From: Vanilla planifolia
Lineage: Eukaryota > Streptophyta > Magnoliopsida > Asparagales > Orchidaceae
DNA: 64,000 bases
Direction of reading: 5' to 3'
Assembly: GCA_023846275.1 (NCBI GenBank)
Contig: CM043875.1
Location: forward strand, 24,842,851-24,906,850
The translations under genes and the position numbers were made by a program. A model generated the notes under the pieces. It made no database searches. It was not told the origin of the DNA and saw only the letters and a program-made list of their open reading frames with translations. This document shows positions 50,036 through 62,850 of the stretch, one piece after another (position 1 is the first letter of the stretch; every line of letters starts with the position of its first letter).

Positions 50036-50889
50036 CACTCTTATAAATGAATGTCAATTTTATTTATGCTTATGACAAGTTATTTAAATATGAATCTAGA
50101 TATTATTCGATCTAGAAGATAATAGTTAAAAGAGAAAATAGTGTTTTAAAAAATATATTATGATGTGAAGAATTGATAATATTATAATGAATATGGAAAT
50201 TATTATTATATATATTTCTTATTTATATCATTATTTGATTATTATGCTATTCTTAAATATTAGTTATATTATATTTCATTACATTATTATATTTGTTAAT
50301 TTATTGATTTATTTATTAAACTTTATAAAATCTCATTATTATTTATATCATAGATCATGATTTTATTATGCCCATAAATGAGAATTATGATACTATGATG
50401 AGGATTATACTGATTAGCTAAATTAGTGGGTGGAGTTAGTATTATAATTTTGTATGGGTTGTATATATATTTTGATGATAGTTTTATATAGTTGTTCTTG
50501 TATATCTATGGATTGTTGTGAGATACTCGAGATTTGGATTTCATATGTTAATCCTTTTTTTAGTTGTTAAGTAATATTAGTTATATTTTTGTTTTATAGG
50601 ATTATATTTTGAATTTAGTATGGTTTGAGTTTATCTCATTAATAGATTTTTATTTAAAAATTTTATGTTCTTAGATTTTCTTTAAATATTATAAATCTTT
50701 TATTTTATTATTAAATTTGAGTAGATTAAGCAAGGCTTTAATAATGTGATTTCAAAAATGAAGGTTTAAAATCATAGGAGTTGTATGAGTGAAGATACTA
50801 ATATAACATATGCATTTACAATATACTTTAATATAAATATTTAGGTATTAAAATTTTGGAAACTTAGAAGAATTTAATTTAGTAAAAAT

Positions 50890-52200
50890 AATGGATCGAG
50901 CTAAGTCAAGTAATATAGGTAAGGAGAAAGAAAAAACAATGATAGAGGGACAATTCAACATGAGTTGGTAAGGATTTTAATTTTTTTATAGTCAATTGGA
51001 GGAATTAGTGATCATACTACTTGGGCACAAATAGATAGAGTGGTGAACCTATTTTAGAGGATGCATCTATTTTACTTTTTAAGGGTGAAATGTCTTATGA
51101 TGTTTAAGAATTGGTTGAAGCAAATGAAAATAAATTTTGATGGCATGAATGTCTAAACGATAGAAGATTAATTTGATAATAATTGTATTGGAAGATACAA
51201 CAATTCTTTGGTGAAGTTAATGATAAATAATATAATTTCATGATAGGTCTGTTAAGGAGATGTCTTAGGAGGAGCTTATTAAGAAATTTGAAAGATGGTT
51301 TATTTTTATATCTCTTAAAGCAAAAATGCAAGATAAATTCAAATGTTTGATATAAGAACAAGTGATTATCACTACATGTAAAAAAAGACACGTAAAAAAA
51401 TACTCGTTTATGTTCCAAACTTAGTTATTCTAGATAAGTAAAAGTGTTATATATTTCACAAAGAGTTGTTGATAATTTTAGAGTAGCATTAATGATAATG
51501 AGGACCAACAGCTACATTAGTTGGTAGAATATGCAAGAACCATAAAGATGGAACAAAATGCTTTGAAAACAAGGAGAGAGGTTATAAAATGAAAATTTGA
51601 TTCTTAGAGATTTAGAGGCAATTGATAGGAAAGAGAGGTTCTTTTAGTAGTTCTAATTGTGACAATTTTAGCAAGGTTAGTTTGAATTGGTTTAGAACTC
51701 AAGAATGTCATAAAAATAGTAAATCTAGTTTTGGATTAAGAGGGATTAGTAGCATATGTAGTAAATGTGATAGATGTCATTGAGTTCAATTTAGACCAAT
51801 CATAATAAAGCCATTAATTTGTTTTGTCTATAAAGAAAAATGATATATTGCTAAACATTATCACAAAGATATTGAATTAAAATGATTTAGTGTATCCACA
51901 GGTGGTGATAGAGGAACATCAATTAGAGGCAAAGTAATGGGCTTATCTTTAGTATGAGGTGATTTTGATAAAGACAGAAGGAAGGTTTCTTAATCTATAA
52001 ATATTATCATGAGTATATTATATTTACAAAGTTTGCATATTATTATTTTGATTGATTATAGAGCATCATATTTCTTTATTTTTATATGCATAATGAGCAA
52101 GTTGAATATTGAATTATAAATATTAAGAGATTTATTATTTATTAGAATGCTTGATAAAAACAGTAGTAGAGCAAAAAATATAATAAGAAAGAGATAAAAA
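50890..52200 (+). pseudogene. Decayed Ty3/gypsy gag and start of protease
   Basis: The + strand reads, with many stops, HTTWAQIDRVVN, then NWLKQMKINFDGMN, the characteristic start of the plant Ty3/gypsy capsid region. Further on RVALMIMRTNSYIS and ARTIKMEQNALKTR fit the end of the capsid domain. Around 51990-52110 the reading resembles the protease approach but with no intact active site. No reverse transcriptase is recognisable downstream. Only a 5' internal piece of the element is left. Confidence 0.65.
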
Positions 52201-53992
52201 TTAAAAGAAGAAAATTCTCTATGTTATTGACTATCTTACTAATAGTAGAATTTGATCTTGTATTGATTACAAATTATTTATTTGGTTGTTTAGTTAAAAT
52301 AGATTATTAAGAAAAAAGAATAAAGATCTAATTACTAGGTTAGAAAGTTTAATTTATTGTAACTAAGGAAGAAAAATTCTTATCAATTATGTGTTATAGG
52401 ATAAAAATTGTTAAGGATATAAGAATTCTTTGATGTCAATTATAGATATTCATAAAATATTTTCTAAACTCTTTAAAATATTAGGTTATATATGTGAATC
52501 CTTATTAACCTTGGATTGATAAAAGCTTTTTTGAGAAGGATAAAACATGAGTTGGAGTTTTGGCTTTGATTGGGATAATATTTCACTAGGAATTCAAGAT
52601 ATCACAATCATCTCAATTGAGTGTTTTGTTTCTAATTGGAATAATATCTTATTAGAAAGCTCAAGACATAATAATTATCTTTTCTAAAAATTTTGTAATA
52701 ATCTAAGTTGAATTACTTGTAGACATAATGAGGCTTTTACCTTTGTTTTTTTTTTTGTTATTTTGGTTTTTTCAAATTATTTTTGTAATAGTTAATAATT
52801 CTTTTAGTATCATCCTGGCTCAATTGAGACACAATGTCATAGTCATTTTTTTTTTGTTTTTAATAAGGTTTAGAAAATAATATTGCACAATGGTCAATAA
52901 AAAAAATCTATTTATGACAAAAAATCTCATTTATCTCGTATTTATCCGCTTTAAAAATAGGAGACAAAGAACATCTAGTCATTAATTAAATGAAAAATGT
53001 TTTATATGCCTTTTCATAATATTATAATCATCACCTTACTCATGAGGTTGTTTTGAAGGTTTCATAACAGTCTAAGGACCAATATGTGATCGTGAATCAT
53101 GAATAGCATGAATGGAATGGCTTTTAAGTATTTTTTTTGGTCCTACCATGGTTGATAATTTAAAAGTGACCCAAGCTAAACCATTAGGTAGGTAGCCACT
53201 CCAAAATCAATCTCTTGAGGGTCAAAATTCTTGATCACAATTTGAAGTTTAGAAGATCTAGTAAGATTGTTTCATATGATGCCAAGCCAAAGTTCATATT
53301 AGTGCATTTATCCATGCATTTTACTTTGGTTTCTTTACTTATTGTTTGCTTTAGATTGGTCATTTGTTCTATAGAATATTTTTATTTTTTTTAATATTTC
53401 TTCATTTTTTAGGCAAAGTCTAACTTTTCTTGTTGTTGTTTTATTACAAACTTTGTTTCAAGAGCTTTAGTTGAGAATTTAAAGGGTTATAAACTTGTTT
53501 TTAAAGTACTTTCTTCAATCGATACTCTTAAATTTTTCTAAGTTGTTAGTACTTAAATCTTAAAATTACATATCCAATGCAACATTTTTGTTTGAATTCA
53601 TGAAATTTTAAATTTGGATTTTTCTATTGTGTTTTATATCATTCAATGTATCTTCTAAATTTGATCTTATTTTGTAAAAACACTAAAGTTTATGAACGTT
53701 TGAAAATTAATTCTGTATAAACCAGTCTATTAGTTGTTCTAATTTAGGTAATTCATTCAATGTGCACTTTGCTATTCGACGTTCGCTTATGTAATACGTA
53801 TGGTGTACGTGTTATGCATTGAGATGAGCAGAAGAGCTTCCTCGTGACCTCGTCACATGTTACGTTTGTTTCTCGACCGACTCCGTACGAACCGTTGATT
53901 CGATCAACGGTGATTCTCGTGCCAGCAAACGTTTCCATCGAATGGACCTTCTGGAAATCCTTCGTCTTCGCTCGTGCGGCCACCCACGCTTA
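52201..53992. other. AT-rich intergenic DNA and promoter region of the DUF1645 gene
   Basis: No gene recognised. From about 53750 base composition rises towards the DUF1645 gene, marking its promoter region. Confidence 0.4.
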
Positions 53993-53998
53993 CACGTG
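53993..53998 (+). promoter_or_regulatory. G-box (CACGTG) upstream of the DUF1645 gene
   Basis: ACACGTGGC, a perfect G-box and ABRE-type core, lies 94 bases before the start codon. A TATA-like TTTATTAA follows at about 54038-54045. bZIP/ABF and bHLH factors bind such sites. Binding here is inferred only from the word and its position. Confidence 0.45.
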
Positions 53999-54091
53999 GC
54001 CTATGGTCCCGCGTGAGCTCCGCCCCTCTCCATCGTCTTTATTAACGCCGCTTTCTCCGTGCTTGTTCCCTAAAATCCCCCAAAGGCAGAT

Positions 54092-54865
54092 ATGCGCCAG
54101 GACAGAGGAGGCGAATCGCCGGAGACGCTCACCTTCCCCCAAAGAATTCGGCGTCCATCGGACGATGATCACTGGAAGCAAGCCGAGTCACCGAGGCAGA
54201 TCTCCGCCGCGCCGACGGCTACCTCTGTGGATGAGGCCGAGGAGGAGGAGGAGGAGTTCGAGTTCGCATTCGTGGTGAAGGATCCCGAAACCGGTCTCAC
54301 CGCCGATGAGATATTCTCCGAGGGACAGATCCGCCCTATTTACCCCATCTTTAACCGCTCCCTTCTCGTCACCGCCGGTGAGATATCCACGCCGCAGCCG
54401 CTTGGTGGACTTATCTTGGCGGACCGTAAGCGGTCGATCTCGTCATCTTCTTCTTCGACGTCCTTGGGAGAAGAGCTGGAGGGCATCCCGCCGGGGACTT
54501 ATTGCGTGTGGAAGCCAGGGTCGGCAGTGCGGAAGAGCTCCTCCATGGGCTCGTCATTCCGATGGAGGTTTCGAGATCTGGTGCTCGGAAGGAGCCATAG
54601 CGACGGGGACAAGTTCCATTACCTGACGATGAAGGAAAAGAATTCGCCAGAGAAGGAAGCTCCTGCAGCGGCCGGTGGAATGATGAAGGCGAAGAAAGCC
54701 ACGGAAATAGATCTAACGTCAGTTCATCGGATGTACTATGGCAAGAACGGCATGTCGATGACGGGAGGCGGTTCCGTCCGGAAGTCGTATTTGCCTTATA
54801 AGCCCAGTGTTGTGGGACTCTTCGGCGGTGGAAGTGGTCTGAGCCGGGTCCACCATCCGGTTTAG
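54092..54865 (+). CDS. DUF1645 family protein
   Basis: An intact single exon of 257 codons. An acidic run (EEEEEFEFAFVVKDPETG) leads into TADEIFSEGQIRPIYPIFNR, the defining block of plant DUF1645 proteins. Ser-rich stretches follow, then a basic block RWRFRDLVLGRSHSDGD, and a C-terminal HRMYYGKNG and SYLPYKPSVVGLFGG, also typical. Members are plant-specific, probably nuclear or cytosolic; a rice member (SGL) affects grain length and stress tolerance. The biochemical role is unknown. The first ATG at 54092 gives a normal length for the family. The gene is GC-rich against AT-rich flanks. A G-box in the promoter agrees with stress or hormone control reported for relatives. Confidence 0.88.
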   Translation: MRQDRGGESPETLTFPQRIRRPSDDDHWKQAESPRQISAAPTATSVDEAEEEEEEFEFAFVVKDPETGLTADEIFSEGQIRPIYPIFNRSLLVTAGEISTPQPLGGLILADRKRSISSSSSSTSLGEELEGIPPGTYCVWKPGSAVRKSSSMGSSFRWRFRDLVLGRSHSDGDKFHYLTMKEKNSPEKEAPAAAGGMMKAKKATEIDLTSVHRMYYGKNGMSMTGGGSVRKSYLPYKPSVVGLFGGGSGLSRVHHPV

Positions 54866-56398
54866 ATAACTTCTTCCTTCTTCAACTTATTTGCTTTACT
54901 ACTTCATACTATTAATGAATTGTATTTTTATTTGGTTACCTAACTTGCCCAATTCAAGGGTGATGAAGAGTTAGTGTTGTTTACCGAATTGTATCATATT
55001 AAATTTATATGTTTATTATATTTTAATTTGCAATTATATGTTTTGTTTGAGAACAATATCTGTAAATATTTGAAATATTTAATTCTGACACGCTGTATTC
55101 TCAAGTGTTTTTCGTCTTTTTGTCCAATAAAATTGCTATTTTGATTTTTTCCACAAAGTTCTTTGATTATAATCGGAAAAATGAATGCCAGCATGAATGA
55201 GAAATATAATTTAGTTATAATTATAAATAAATATTACGTTTAATTAGAAATAATACTTTTAGGATGAAATCGAAATAATGCAGGGATATATCTAACATCT
55301 CAAATATGATAAAATTTAATTATTTTAAATTATCTAAAATTTTTAGAAGATCGTTTAAAATCTTAAGAAAATTATATATTATATATAAGAAAACATAATA
55401 TCTCAAAAGAGAAAGAAAAGTTAAAAAAATTAAATATAAAGATTATTATAAAACTATTGTTATCAAGTTTGTGAATATAGGAGTTGTCTAAACAATAAAA
55501 TAAAGGAACTAAAATTTATATGTTCAAATAATTAATTATTATATAAAAATTGAGATATTTTAAAATTTATTAAAAATATTAAATATATTAAAAAAATTAT
55601 AAACACAAATCAAGACATAGAGTTTATAAAAAAAATTAATATAAATATTTTAGACATAAAAAAGGGATCACAATCACAAAATCTAAGACAAATTCTAAAA
55701 GAAGATAATAAAATGATAATTATAAGAATTTTTAAATTAAAAAAAAATAAAAATATTAAACAACTTTAAGAAACTTATGAAAATTGGCTGAAAAATAAAG
55801 TTGTTTGAGAGAAACACAAAAAATAGCAAATGAATTTTTGGATATTAATTTGCTAGAAAATTTTCAAAAATTCCACAAATGCCTAAGTTTTAATAAAAAC
55901 TTGATTATTATTTTTATTTTTTAAGCCCTAAAATCTAAATAGCAAATTGAAGGGGAGCAATGATTCCAAGTGACAAAAATTGCTAAAAAATGCATGGTTA
56001 TGGTAAATAAAAGAGGAAGAGTTGGGTATTAAAAAGTAGGGATAGAGGAAGGTGTGTTGCTAAGTATAAGAATGGATATTAGTTGTCATGTGAGGAATTT
56101 TATTGAAATATTCTTAAAACCAATCAAATTAGATCAAGAAAAAAAAGCAAAGATAAGAAGTTTAGAGAAACGTTAGAGTTTTTAGGAGTTGGGATACCTA
56201 AGTAAAGAATTTTTAAGAAATTTCTTGTAAAACAAAGTGAAGAGGAATAAAAGAATTCAAAAGTTCAAGAAAAAAGTGAAACTTCATAAGCAAATTGATT
56301 AAAGGTGTGACTGCTATAAATCAAAAGATTGAGATACAAAAGTTTTATAATATGTATGTTCTTGATTGATATAATGATGCTTAAAACTTAATGACCCA
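54866..56398. other. 3' UTR, then first copy of an AT-rich dispersed repeat
   Basis: From about 55280 to 56300 the sequence resembles 59100-59790 and 59880-60600, with shared blocks such as ACATCTCAAAYAT, AATAATAAAATGATTTTTAT-like words and AACCCTAAAATCTAAAT. No coding frame. Confidence 0.5.
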
Positions 56399-56403
56399 AA
56401 TAG
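56399..56403. repeat. Left 5-bp target-site duplication (AATAG)
   Basis: AATAG directly precedes the LTR, and the same word follows it at 58835-58839. Confidence 0.65.
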
Positions 56404-56673
56404 TATTGTATCTTTTGATGTGATGATCACAAAATCAAGTTAAATATTAGTAATGATTTGTTGAGCTTAGTGTTATTTTAGTTCAATCTTAAGGTGTTAC
56501 TGTAATAATTTGGATTTGTTTGAGTAAAAATTATAACATCTAAAGTAGATGGAGATTGAATGCTCAAATTATTAATTTTGGAGTCAATGATCAAACTCTT
56601 TGTGGAGTAGTTAATCTATAAAGAATCATATTCTTAAACATCTATATGGCTAACATGTAAACCTTTCTTTTCT

Positions 56674-57670
56674 TTGCAATTGTGACACTTATGATTATAA
56701 TCATGGTTCATATATATTTGAGTTACTTTTTTTTTGTGATGCATCAAGTTATATTTGGTCTTAAAAATTATCTTTTAATTTTTTCAAATCTTATAAAAAT
56801 ATTTTAAAATAAATACAAATAATAAAAAAATTGGCTTAAGCACACACTCCTTGGCTTAGCACGAAGGCTTAGGCCAAATGGCTCACACTGTTGGGCACTA
56901 GCATTTGGGGAGCTGTGTGTCAGGGGACCAATTGAAGCAAAGTCAGGTCAGGCTCGAGTCCTAGTTAAGGTACAAATTCTGTAGTGGCTTTGGTTAAATT
57001 AGCTCAAGGCATCATTGCTGAACTAATTTAGGCCTGAGTTGAGTTGGACTTGAATTCATTAAGTAATGTGGGATTGGGTGAGGTCAAACCTGTTTAAATA
57101 CGTGCATAGTTGTCTTGGGTCACGACCTCTAAAGAGCACTAGGAGATAACCAACCTCATTAGGTTGTCTTAAGTTATATTTGTAATTGTGACACATATGA
57201 TTATAATCACGATTCATGCATATTTAAGTTATTTTTTTGGTGATGCATTAAGTTATATTTGGTCTTAAAAATTATATTTTAATTTTTTGAAATCTTATAA
57301 AAATATTTTAATATAAATACAAATAATAAATTTTTTTTTGACTTAAGCACACACTTCTTGACTTAGCACGAAGGCTTGGGCCAAGTGGCCTATAGTGTTG
57401 GGCACTGGCATTGGGGAGCCGTGTGTCAGGAGATCGATTGAAACAAAGTTGGGTCAAGCTTGAATCTTAGTTAAGGTACAAATTCTATAGTGGCTTTGAT
57501 TAAATTAGCTCAAGGCATCATTTCTGAACTAGCTTAAGCCAGAGTTGAGTTGGACTTGAATTCATTGTGGGATTAGGTCAGTTTAAACCTATTTAAATAT
57601 GTGCATAGGTGTCTTGGGTCACGACCTTTAAAGAGCACTAGGGGATAGCCAACCTCATTAGGTAGTCTTA
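56674..57670. repeat. Tandem duplication of ~506 bp inside the solo LTR
   Basis: Unit 1 begins at 56674 (TTGCAATTGTGACAC) and unit 2 at 57180 (TTGTAATTGTGACAC). Both run through GGCTTAGCACGAAGGCTT-type blocks to CCTCATTAGGT. They differ at many positions, so this duplication is older than the triplication in the 33.6-kb relative, and it involves a different part of the LTR. Confidence 0.8.
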
Positions 57671-58215
57671 GCAACACAAAGGAAGTATTATAAATATCAT
57701 ACTTCATGTATATGCTTATAATGTGAGACTAAAAAAGGACACATTTCTACTTCTGGATTGGAACAAATTAGTGCTATTTGTTTGCTTGCTTTTGCGATCG
57801 ATTGTCACGATCTCTTTTGCCTTTTTGAATAGTAAATTTCATTTAGTTGTCCATCCAAAAAGCTCAATCGAACAATTGTGATCTTCTTCACATTTGTGAA
57901 TAGTGCATTTCATTTAGCCATTAATTCGAAAAGCTCGATCAAATAACTGAGAGCTTCTTTATTATTATGAACAATGATCTTGTGCATCATCACCATCCGT
58001 CCATCATATGTCATCTAATGATTAAGATCAATTCCTCTGGGATTAGATCTGGATCTTTTAATTAAAATTCTTATCAGATAGCATTTGTTTCATCCGATTA
58101 GATTAGACAATGACTACTTGTTGTCTTTCTCCATTCATTTCTTGTCACGATTATCTTTCAAAAAATTTCATTTCTAGTTGTTGGAAGTGCTATTTTGGAG
58201 TGTTTTTGTTTGGAC

Positions 58216-58225
58216 TATAAATAAA
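58216..58225 (+). promoter_or_regulatory. LTR TATA box
   Basis: GGACTATAAATAAAGG, at the place corresponding to the TATA boxes at 34845 and 36499 in the related LTR. Confidence 0.5.
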
Positions 58226-58834
58226 GGTTATTTAAAATATTTGGATTTGATAATCAACTTGAAAATCTCAAATACACTCAATAGAAGTCCAAAATTGAGA
58301 GCTTCATTTTTAACAACGTGCTTGTGCGAGCTTGAGGTTTCATTTCTTGCTTTTACTTCTCTCCTTTATAATCATTTCATATCATTTGAGTAACATCTAT
58401 ATTAATAATTTGTTGAGTCACTATTGTTTGAAGGATTCAAAGGCATACAAACTTTATAGGCATTAATTTTGTAAAGCTTTCAATTTTTTTATGATCAATA
58501 TTTTGTGAATTTTGATGTCTCATTAGACCACCAATTTATATTTGGTTTGCCTCTAACAACTTTGATAAAATGTAGCAGTCAGTAAAAGCTTGATCGATGA
58601 TCGAAGGTGGATGTAGGCATTGGTCTTTGGTTGAATCACTTAAAAAATCTTGATGCCCTTCTTTTTATTGTTGTGATTTTTTTTCATTTCGTAGAATGAT
58701 TTTTTAAAAATAAATTTTAATTACTAAGCTTAAATTTTTCTTTAATTAAAAAGTTTTTTAAAATAAATTTTTTTTATTAAAAGCATAAATCACCCCTTCC
58801 CTCTTGTGCATTAAACCTCACACGATTCACATCA

Positions 58835-58839
58835 AATAG
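58835..58839. repeat. Right 5-bp target-site duplication (AATAG)
   Basis: Matches 56399-56403 and directly follows the LTR terminal CA. Confidence 0.65.
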
Positions 58840-59099
58840 GACTTAAAAAATTAATTTTAAAATTTTGGAGATGAATGATAGGATGATGTTGTGCTTATTA
58901 TTTAGTGTAATAAGTACTTTTTTATATTATATGAGAATGATGCAAAGAAATATTAAGAGTCTTAATATTTAATACTATGTTATATAAGATTAAATGAATT
59001 AATTAGTAAAACATTCTACTAGTGTAAATAATTATTTAAATAATATTTTGAAGATGTCTAAATTTAAAAAGTTCATAAATTCATAATTTATTAGTAATC

Positions 59100-60600
59100 T
59101 TATAAAGAGAGATGATTTATAACATCTCAAACATAATATAATAGAGTTTTATATTCTTTTTAAATTATTCTAAATTTTTAGAAACTCTTAGAAATATGTT
59201 TTTAATATTTTTTTAAAAACTTTTATACAACTAGAAGTTGATATAACATCTCATAGGATAATGTTAAATTATAAAAATAAATGCACAAATTATTAGGAGT
59301 TTAAGAATATTATGTTAATAGAAAGAGAAGGTGTATAAATGATAAAATAGAATATTATAGATTTTAAGATTTAATAGTTTATGAGCTTAAAGATGTTTAA
59401 AACATTATTAAAAATATTAAATAGAATTGAAAAAAAAAATTCAATTTGATCATAGCATTGAATTTATAAAGATCGACTCAATAAAAGTTTCTTGCTATGA
59501 AAAGGAAGGGGATGATTACAAAATTAAAACTTGAAGCCAATTTCAAGAAAATAATAAAATGATTTTTATAAATATTTTTATATTTAAAAATTTATTAAAA
59601 TATAATGATTTCAAATAATATGAAAATTAGTCAAAATTAGAACGGCAGAGTAGGGCCATATATAATAGGCTGATATATTTTTAAAAGTTAAATTTATAGA
59701 AAAATATAAGTAATATGTAAATCTCAATATCTTCAATCAAAACTTAATTTAATTAAATATTAAAATCCTAAAATCTAACTAAATAAAGAGCTCAAAAAAT
59801 CATTTAAATTATTTAGAAATTTTGGAGATTTTTGAGACTTTTTAATTGTTTCGTTCAATCTCTTCTAAAATAATTGCATATTACCAAAGAGAGATATGAT
59901 TTGTCACAAGAGAGAGTTGAATTGTGAAAATAAATGCATAGATTATTATAAGTTCAATGATATGAAATTGGTGGAAATAATAGTTGTGTAAGCAGTAAAA
60001 TGAAAGATCAAAGATTTTAAAATTTAATTGTTTATGAGCTTAAAGATGTTTAAAATATTATTACAAATGTTAAATAAATTTTAAAAATAATAAAATATAT
60101 CCAAAGCATATAGTTGATAATGATTAAATTAATAAAAGTTTGTTAGCAATAAAGGAGGTTTGATGATAAAAATTACAGGTTGAAAAGAATTTTAGGAAAA
60201 TAATAAAATAATTTTTATAAGCATCTTTAGGTTTGAAAATTATTTAAAAAACAGAATAATGCCACAAAAAAATATCAAAATTAGTTTATAGACATAACTA
60301 ATTAGGTAAAATCACATGGAATGGATCGATAAATTTTTGAAAGCCAAATTGATAGAAAAATATAAGAAATATGTAATTAAAGTTTAATTTAATTAAATGT
60401 TAAAACCCTAAAATCTAAATGACAAAAGAACTAAAACTGGGGCAAAACCAAGCAATAAAAAACTTTGAAAATGGGAAGTTTGTGGCTATTTAGGGGACAG
60501 GAAGGTTTCTTCGAATGAATAGGGATGTCGATTGATGGTTGGAAGCAATAGGGAGAAGAAATGACATTGAATGCGTATAAAAGGAGATGGGATTAACAAC
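59100..60600. repeat. Two further copies of the AT-rich dispersed repeat
   Basis: Copies at about 59100-59790 and 59880-60600 share TTTATGAGCTTAAAGATGTT (59390 and 60029), then ATTATTAMAAATRTTAAATA, AATAAAAGTTT and AAGAAAATAATAAAATRATT. The copy at 55280-56300 has the same order of blocks. Non-coding; possibly LTRs or a non-autonomous element of unknown type. Confidence 0.6.
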
Positions 60601-62650
60601 TAGGGGTCTTGAGAACATCAAAATAACCTATTTCATAAGATGGGCCAAAATCTAAACTAACGTATTTTAAAGGTAGTACAAAAATAGCTATTATAAGGAT
60701 AATTATCATTTAAAATAACATGTTCTACTAATGAAACCTTAACAGATAATTTATTATGCAATATTTACATAACATATGACATTATTCTAATATATTTGTT
60801 TTATATACATGTTACATTACTTTTGACACTAAGTCAGAGACAACTGGCTTAATTTAAGATTTCAAGTTAAGATGAGACAAAGTATAAGATTTAAGGGGAG
60901 TAGTAAGAGAGAAGTATATAATTTTTATGCTTAGTAATTATTTCCTTTATGTAAATATTATATGAGTTATTATGATAATTAGTTCATTTTTAGTAAAAGA
61001 ATTTTAATATCATTTTATTCCATTGTGATGGGAATCTACTGAACCTTATTTTAAAGTGAAAATATTGGTGTGATTATAAAATTTTACTTTTAAAAATGTG
61101 GATTGCTTACTTATTATGGTTTAGATTGGCTTCCCAATTGTAAGCATGTTATTGGTTTTTATAAAAATAGTTTCAAATATAATTAATAAATTGTGTAAGG
61201 ATTGATCGGTGGAGATAATATAATTAATATGCTTAGTGAGCTATGATATGCATACAAGCTGAGCTTTAAATATGAGATGATGAGATATTAGATAGAGATG
61301 AGATCATATGAAGATAAGGTAGAAATCATTTAAAAATTTTTGGCTCTTGTATATTGAAAAATAAAATAAGCACGAAAAATTTTGAAGAAAAAATAATTAA
61401 AAAATATTGATAAAGAAATATGGTAATAATATGAAAAATATGAGATGTTTATTTGTATGTTTTATAATACGAACATAAGATTCATTTACACATTTGAGAT
61501 ATGCTTATGTATTAGTTTTTTTTATAGATGTCATATTTTCATTACACATTTAAGATATTATTTATATATAAAGATTTACATGTTGATTTATGTAAAGTTC
61601 ATTACATTAGTTACATTATAGTTTATGCCATGATATACAAAGAGAGAGATAATAGAGTGACATGCGAGCTAATTTTTGTTTTTTTGAGAGATATGTTGAT
61701 GTAAGATAATATGTTAAAACTTATTTTAACTCATGGTTAATAGAAAAATGCTTAGTTCAAGAAATATATCCATACAAAAGCTTACCCAAAGTGCTATAGA
61801 TTTAAAATTAAAAATCTTAAGATCACTAAATAAGTAAGAGTTTTCTTAGAAGTTAAGGACTTATATAAATCTTTACATGAGGGATCTCAACTTAAAGGGA
61901 GAGTGGTTTAGCAACTCACACTCAATGTAATCAAGTTAGAGGTAAAATTGTAAGGTACACACAAGTGAAGTTCTTAGAATATAAATAATGAAAATCATCT
62001 GTTTATTTGCATAACTAGAGAATTGGATATGATAATTAATCCTTCCTAAAAGAAGAAATAAAGAGTGGGATTAAACACTATCTTAGTCATTTGATGCACT
62101 TGTGGATGCTAGCTAATGGGTCGAGATCTTCTTTTTTGAGTCTCTCGCTCACCTTCTTAAGTTATCTTTGGAATCACACCATCATATTGATAACACTTGA
62201 TATGCTCGTATCAATCAAGTTTGATGGCAATAATTTATTGCTTCATTCAAAATTTTATTACTTACAATATGTTGAGTATCACTATTTATAGACTTCAAGT
62301 GTATAATAATAATTTGCTAACATAGAAATACGAAAAAGAACTTCGGAATATTGATGCTAACATTTTAGAATTCTAAAAAATGTTTTAAGAATTAAAAAAG
62401 TCACTATAAATTAAAAAAGATATACTTTGAATTCTACATAAACAGTACAAAAAAGCTACAAAATTGAATTCAATAAGTAGTTCTTAAATATATTATGTAT
62501 TTTGGGTGGTGGTATAAAAAAGTGGTGAGCAATGAGGTGATGGGTGATGCGACTAGAATAGTGTGAGCAGAGAGGCATAATGACACCTTTGGTTTGGTTC
62601 ATCATTGGTGTATATTAGTGCAATTCAGAGTAGAATAATGAAGTTAGATA
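60601..62650. other. AT-rich intergenic DNA, no gene recognised
   Basis: Only short frames, e.g. 62091-62291, none with recognisable similarity. A purine-rich TTTAAGGGGAGTAGTAAG word near 60890 could be a relic polypurine tract, but no LTR edge can be tied to it. Confidence 0.35.
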
Positions 62651-62850
62651 GATCATTTTGGGTTTGCAGATCTATCAAGTTGGCACGGGTTGATTTGTCA
62701 GTTTGGGTTAAATAGATTTACTTAAGTTGACATTGGTTGATGGGTTTGCTTGGGTTAAACAGATTTGCTTAAGTTGACACAGGTTGATGGGTTGGTGTCA
62801 GTTAAGCGACTGGAGTAGGTCGTGTAGGTTGACATGGGTTGAGCCCATGG
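62650..62850. repeat. Degenerate tandem repeat with a 47-bp period
   Basis: GGGTTAAAYAGATTTRCTTAAGTTGACAY repeats at 62705 and 62752, with partial GTTGACAYGGGTTGA words before and after. Probably inside the 3' LTR of the element described next. Confidence 0.65.

Larger units (their letters stand above)
56404..58834 (+). mobile_element. Solo LTR, same family as the 33.6-kb element
   Basis: Begins TATTGTATCTTTTGATGTGA (first TG mutated to TA) and ends CACGATTCACATCA. Along its length it aligns with 33615-37110: the GATGATCAC block, GGCTTAGGCCAAATGGCTC, the TATA at 58216, GGTGGATGTAGGCATTGG near 58607 and AATCACCCCTTCCCTC near the end. It is 2.43 kb, lacks an internal region and is flanked by AATAG on both sides, as expected for a solo LTR left by LTR-LTR recombination. 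It contains its own internal tandem duplication of about 506 bases. Confidence 0.75.

Noticed and set aside
51104-51418. A 104-codon - strand frame
   Set aside because: It is antisense to the Ty3/gypsy gag remnant, whose + strand reading matches known gag motifs.
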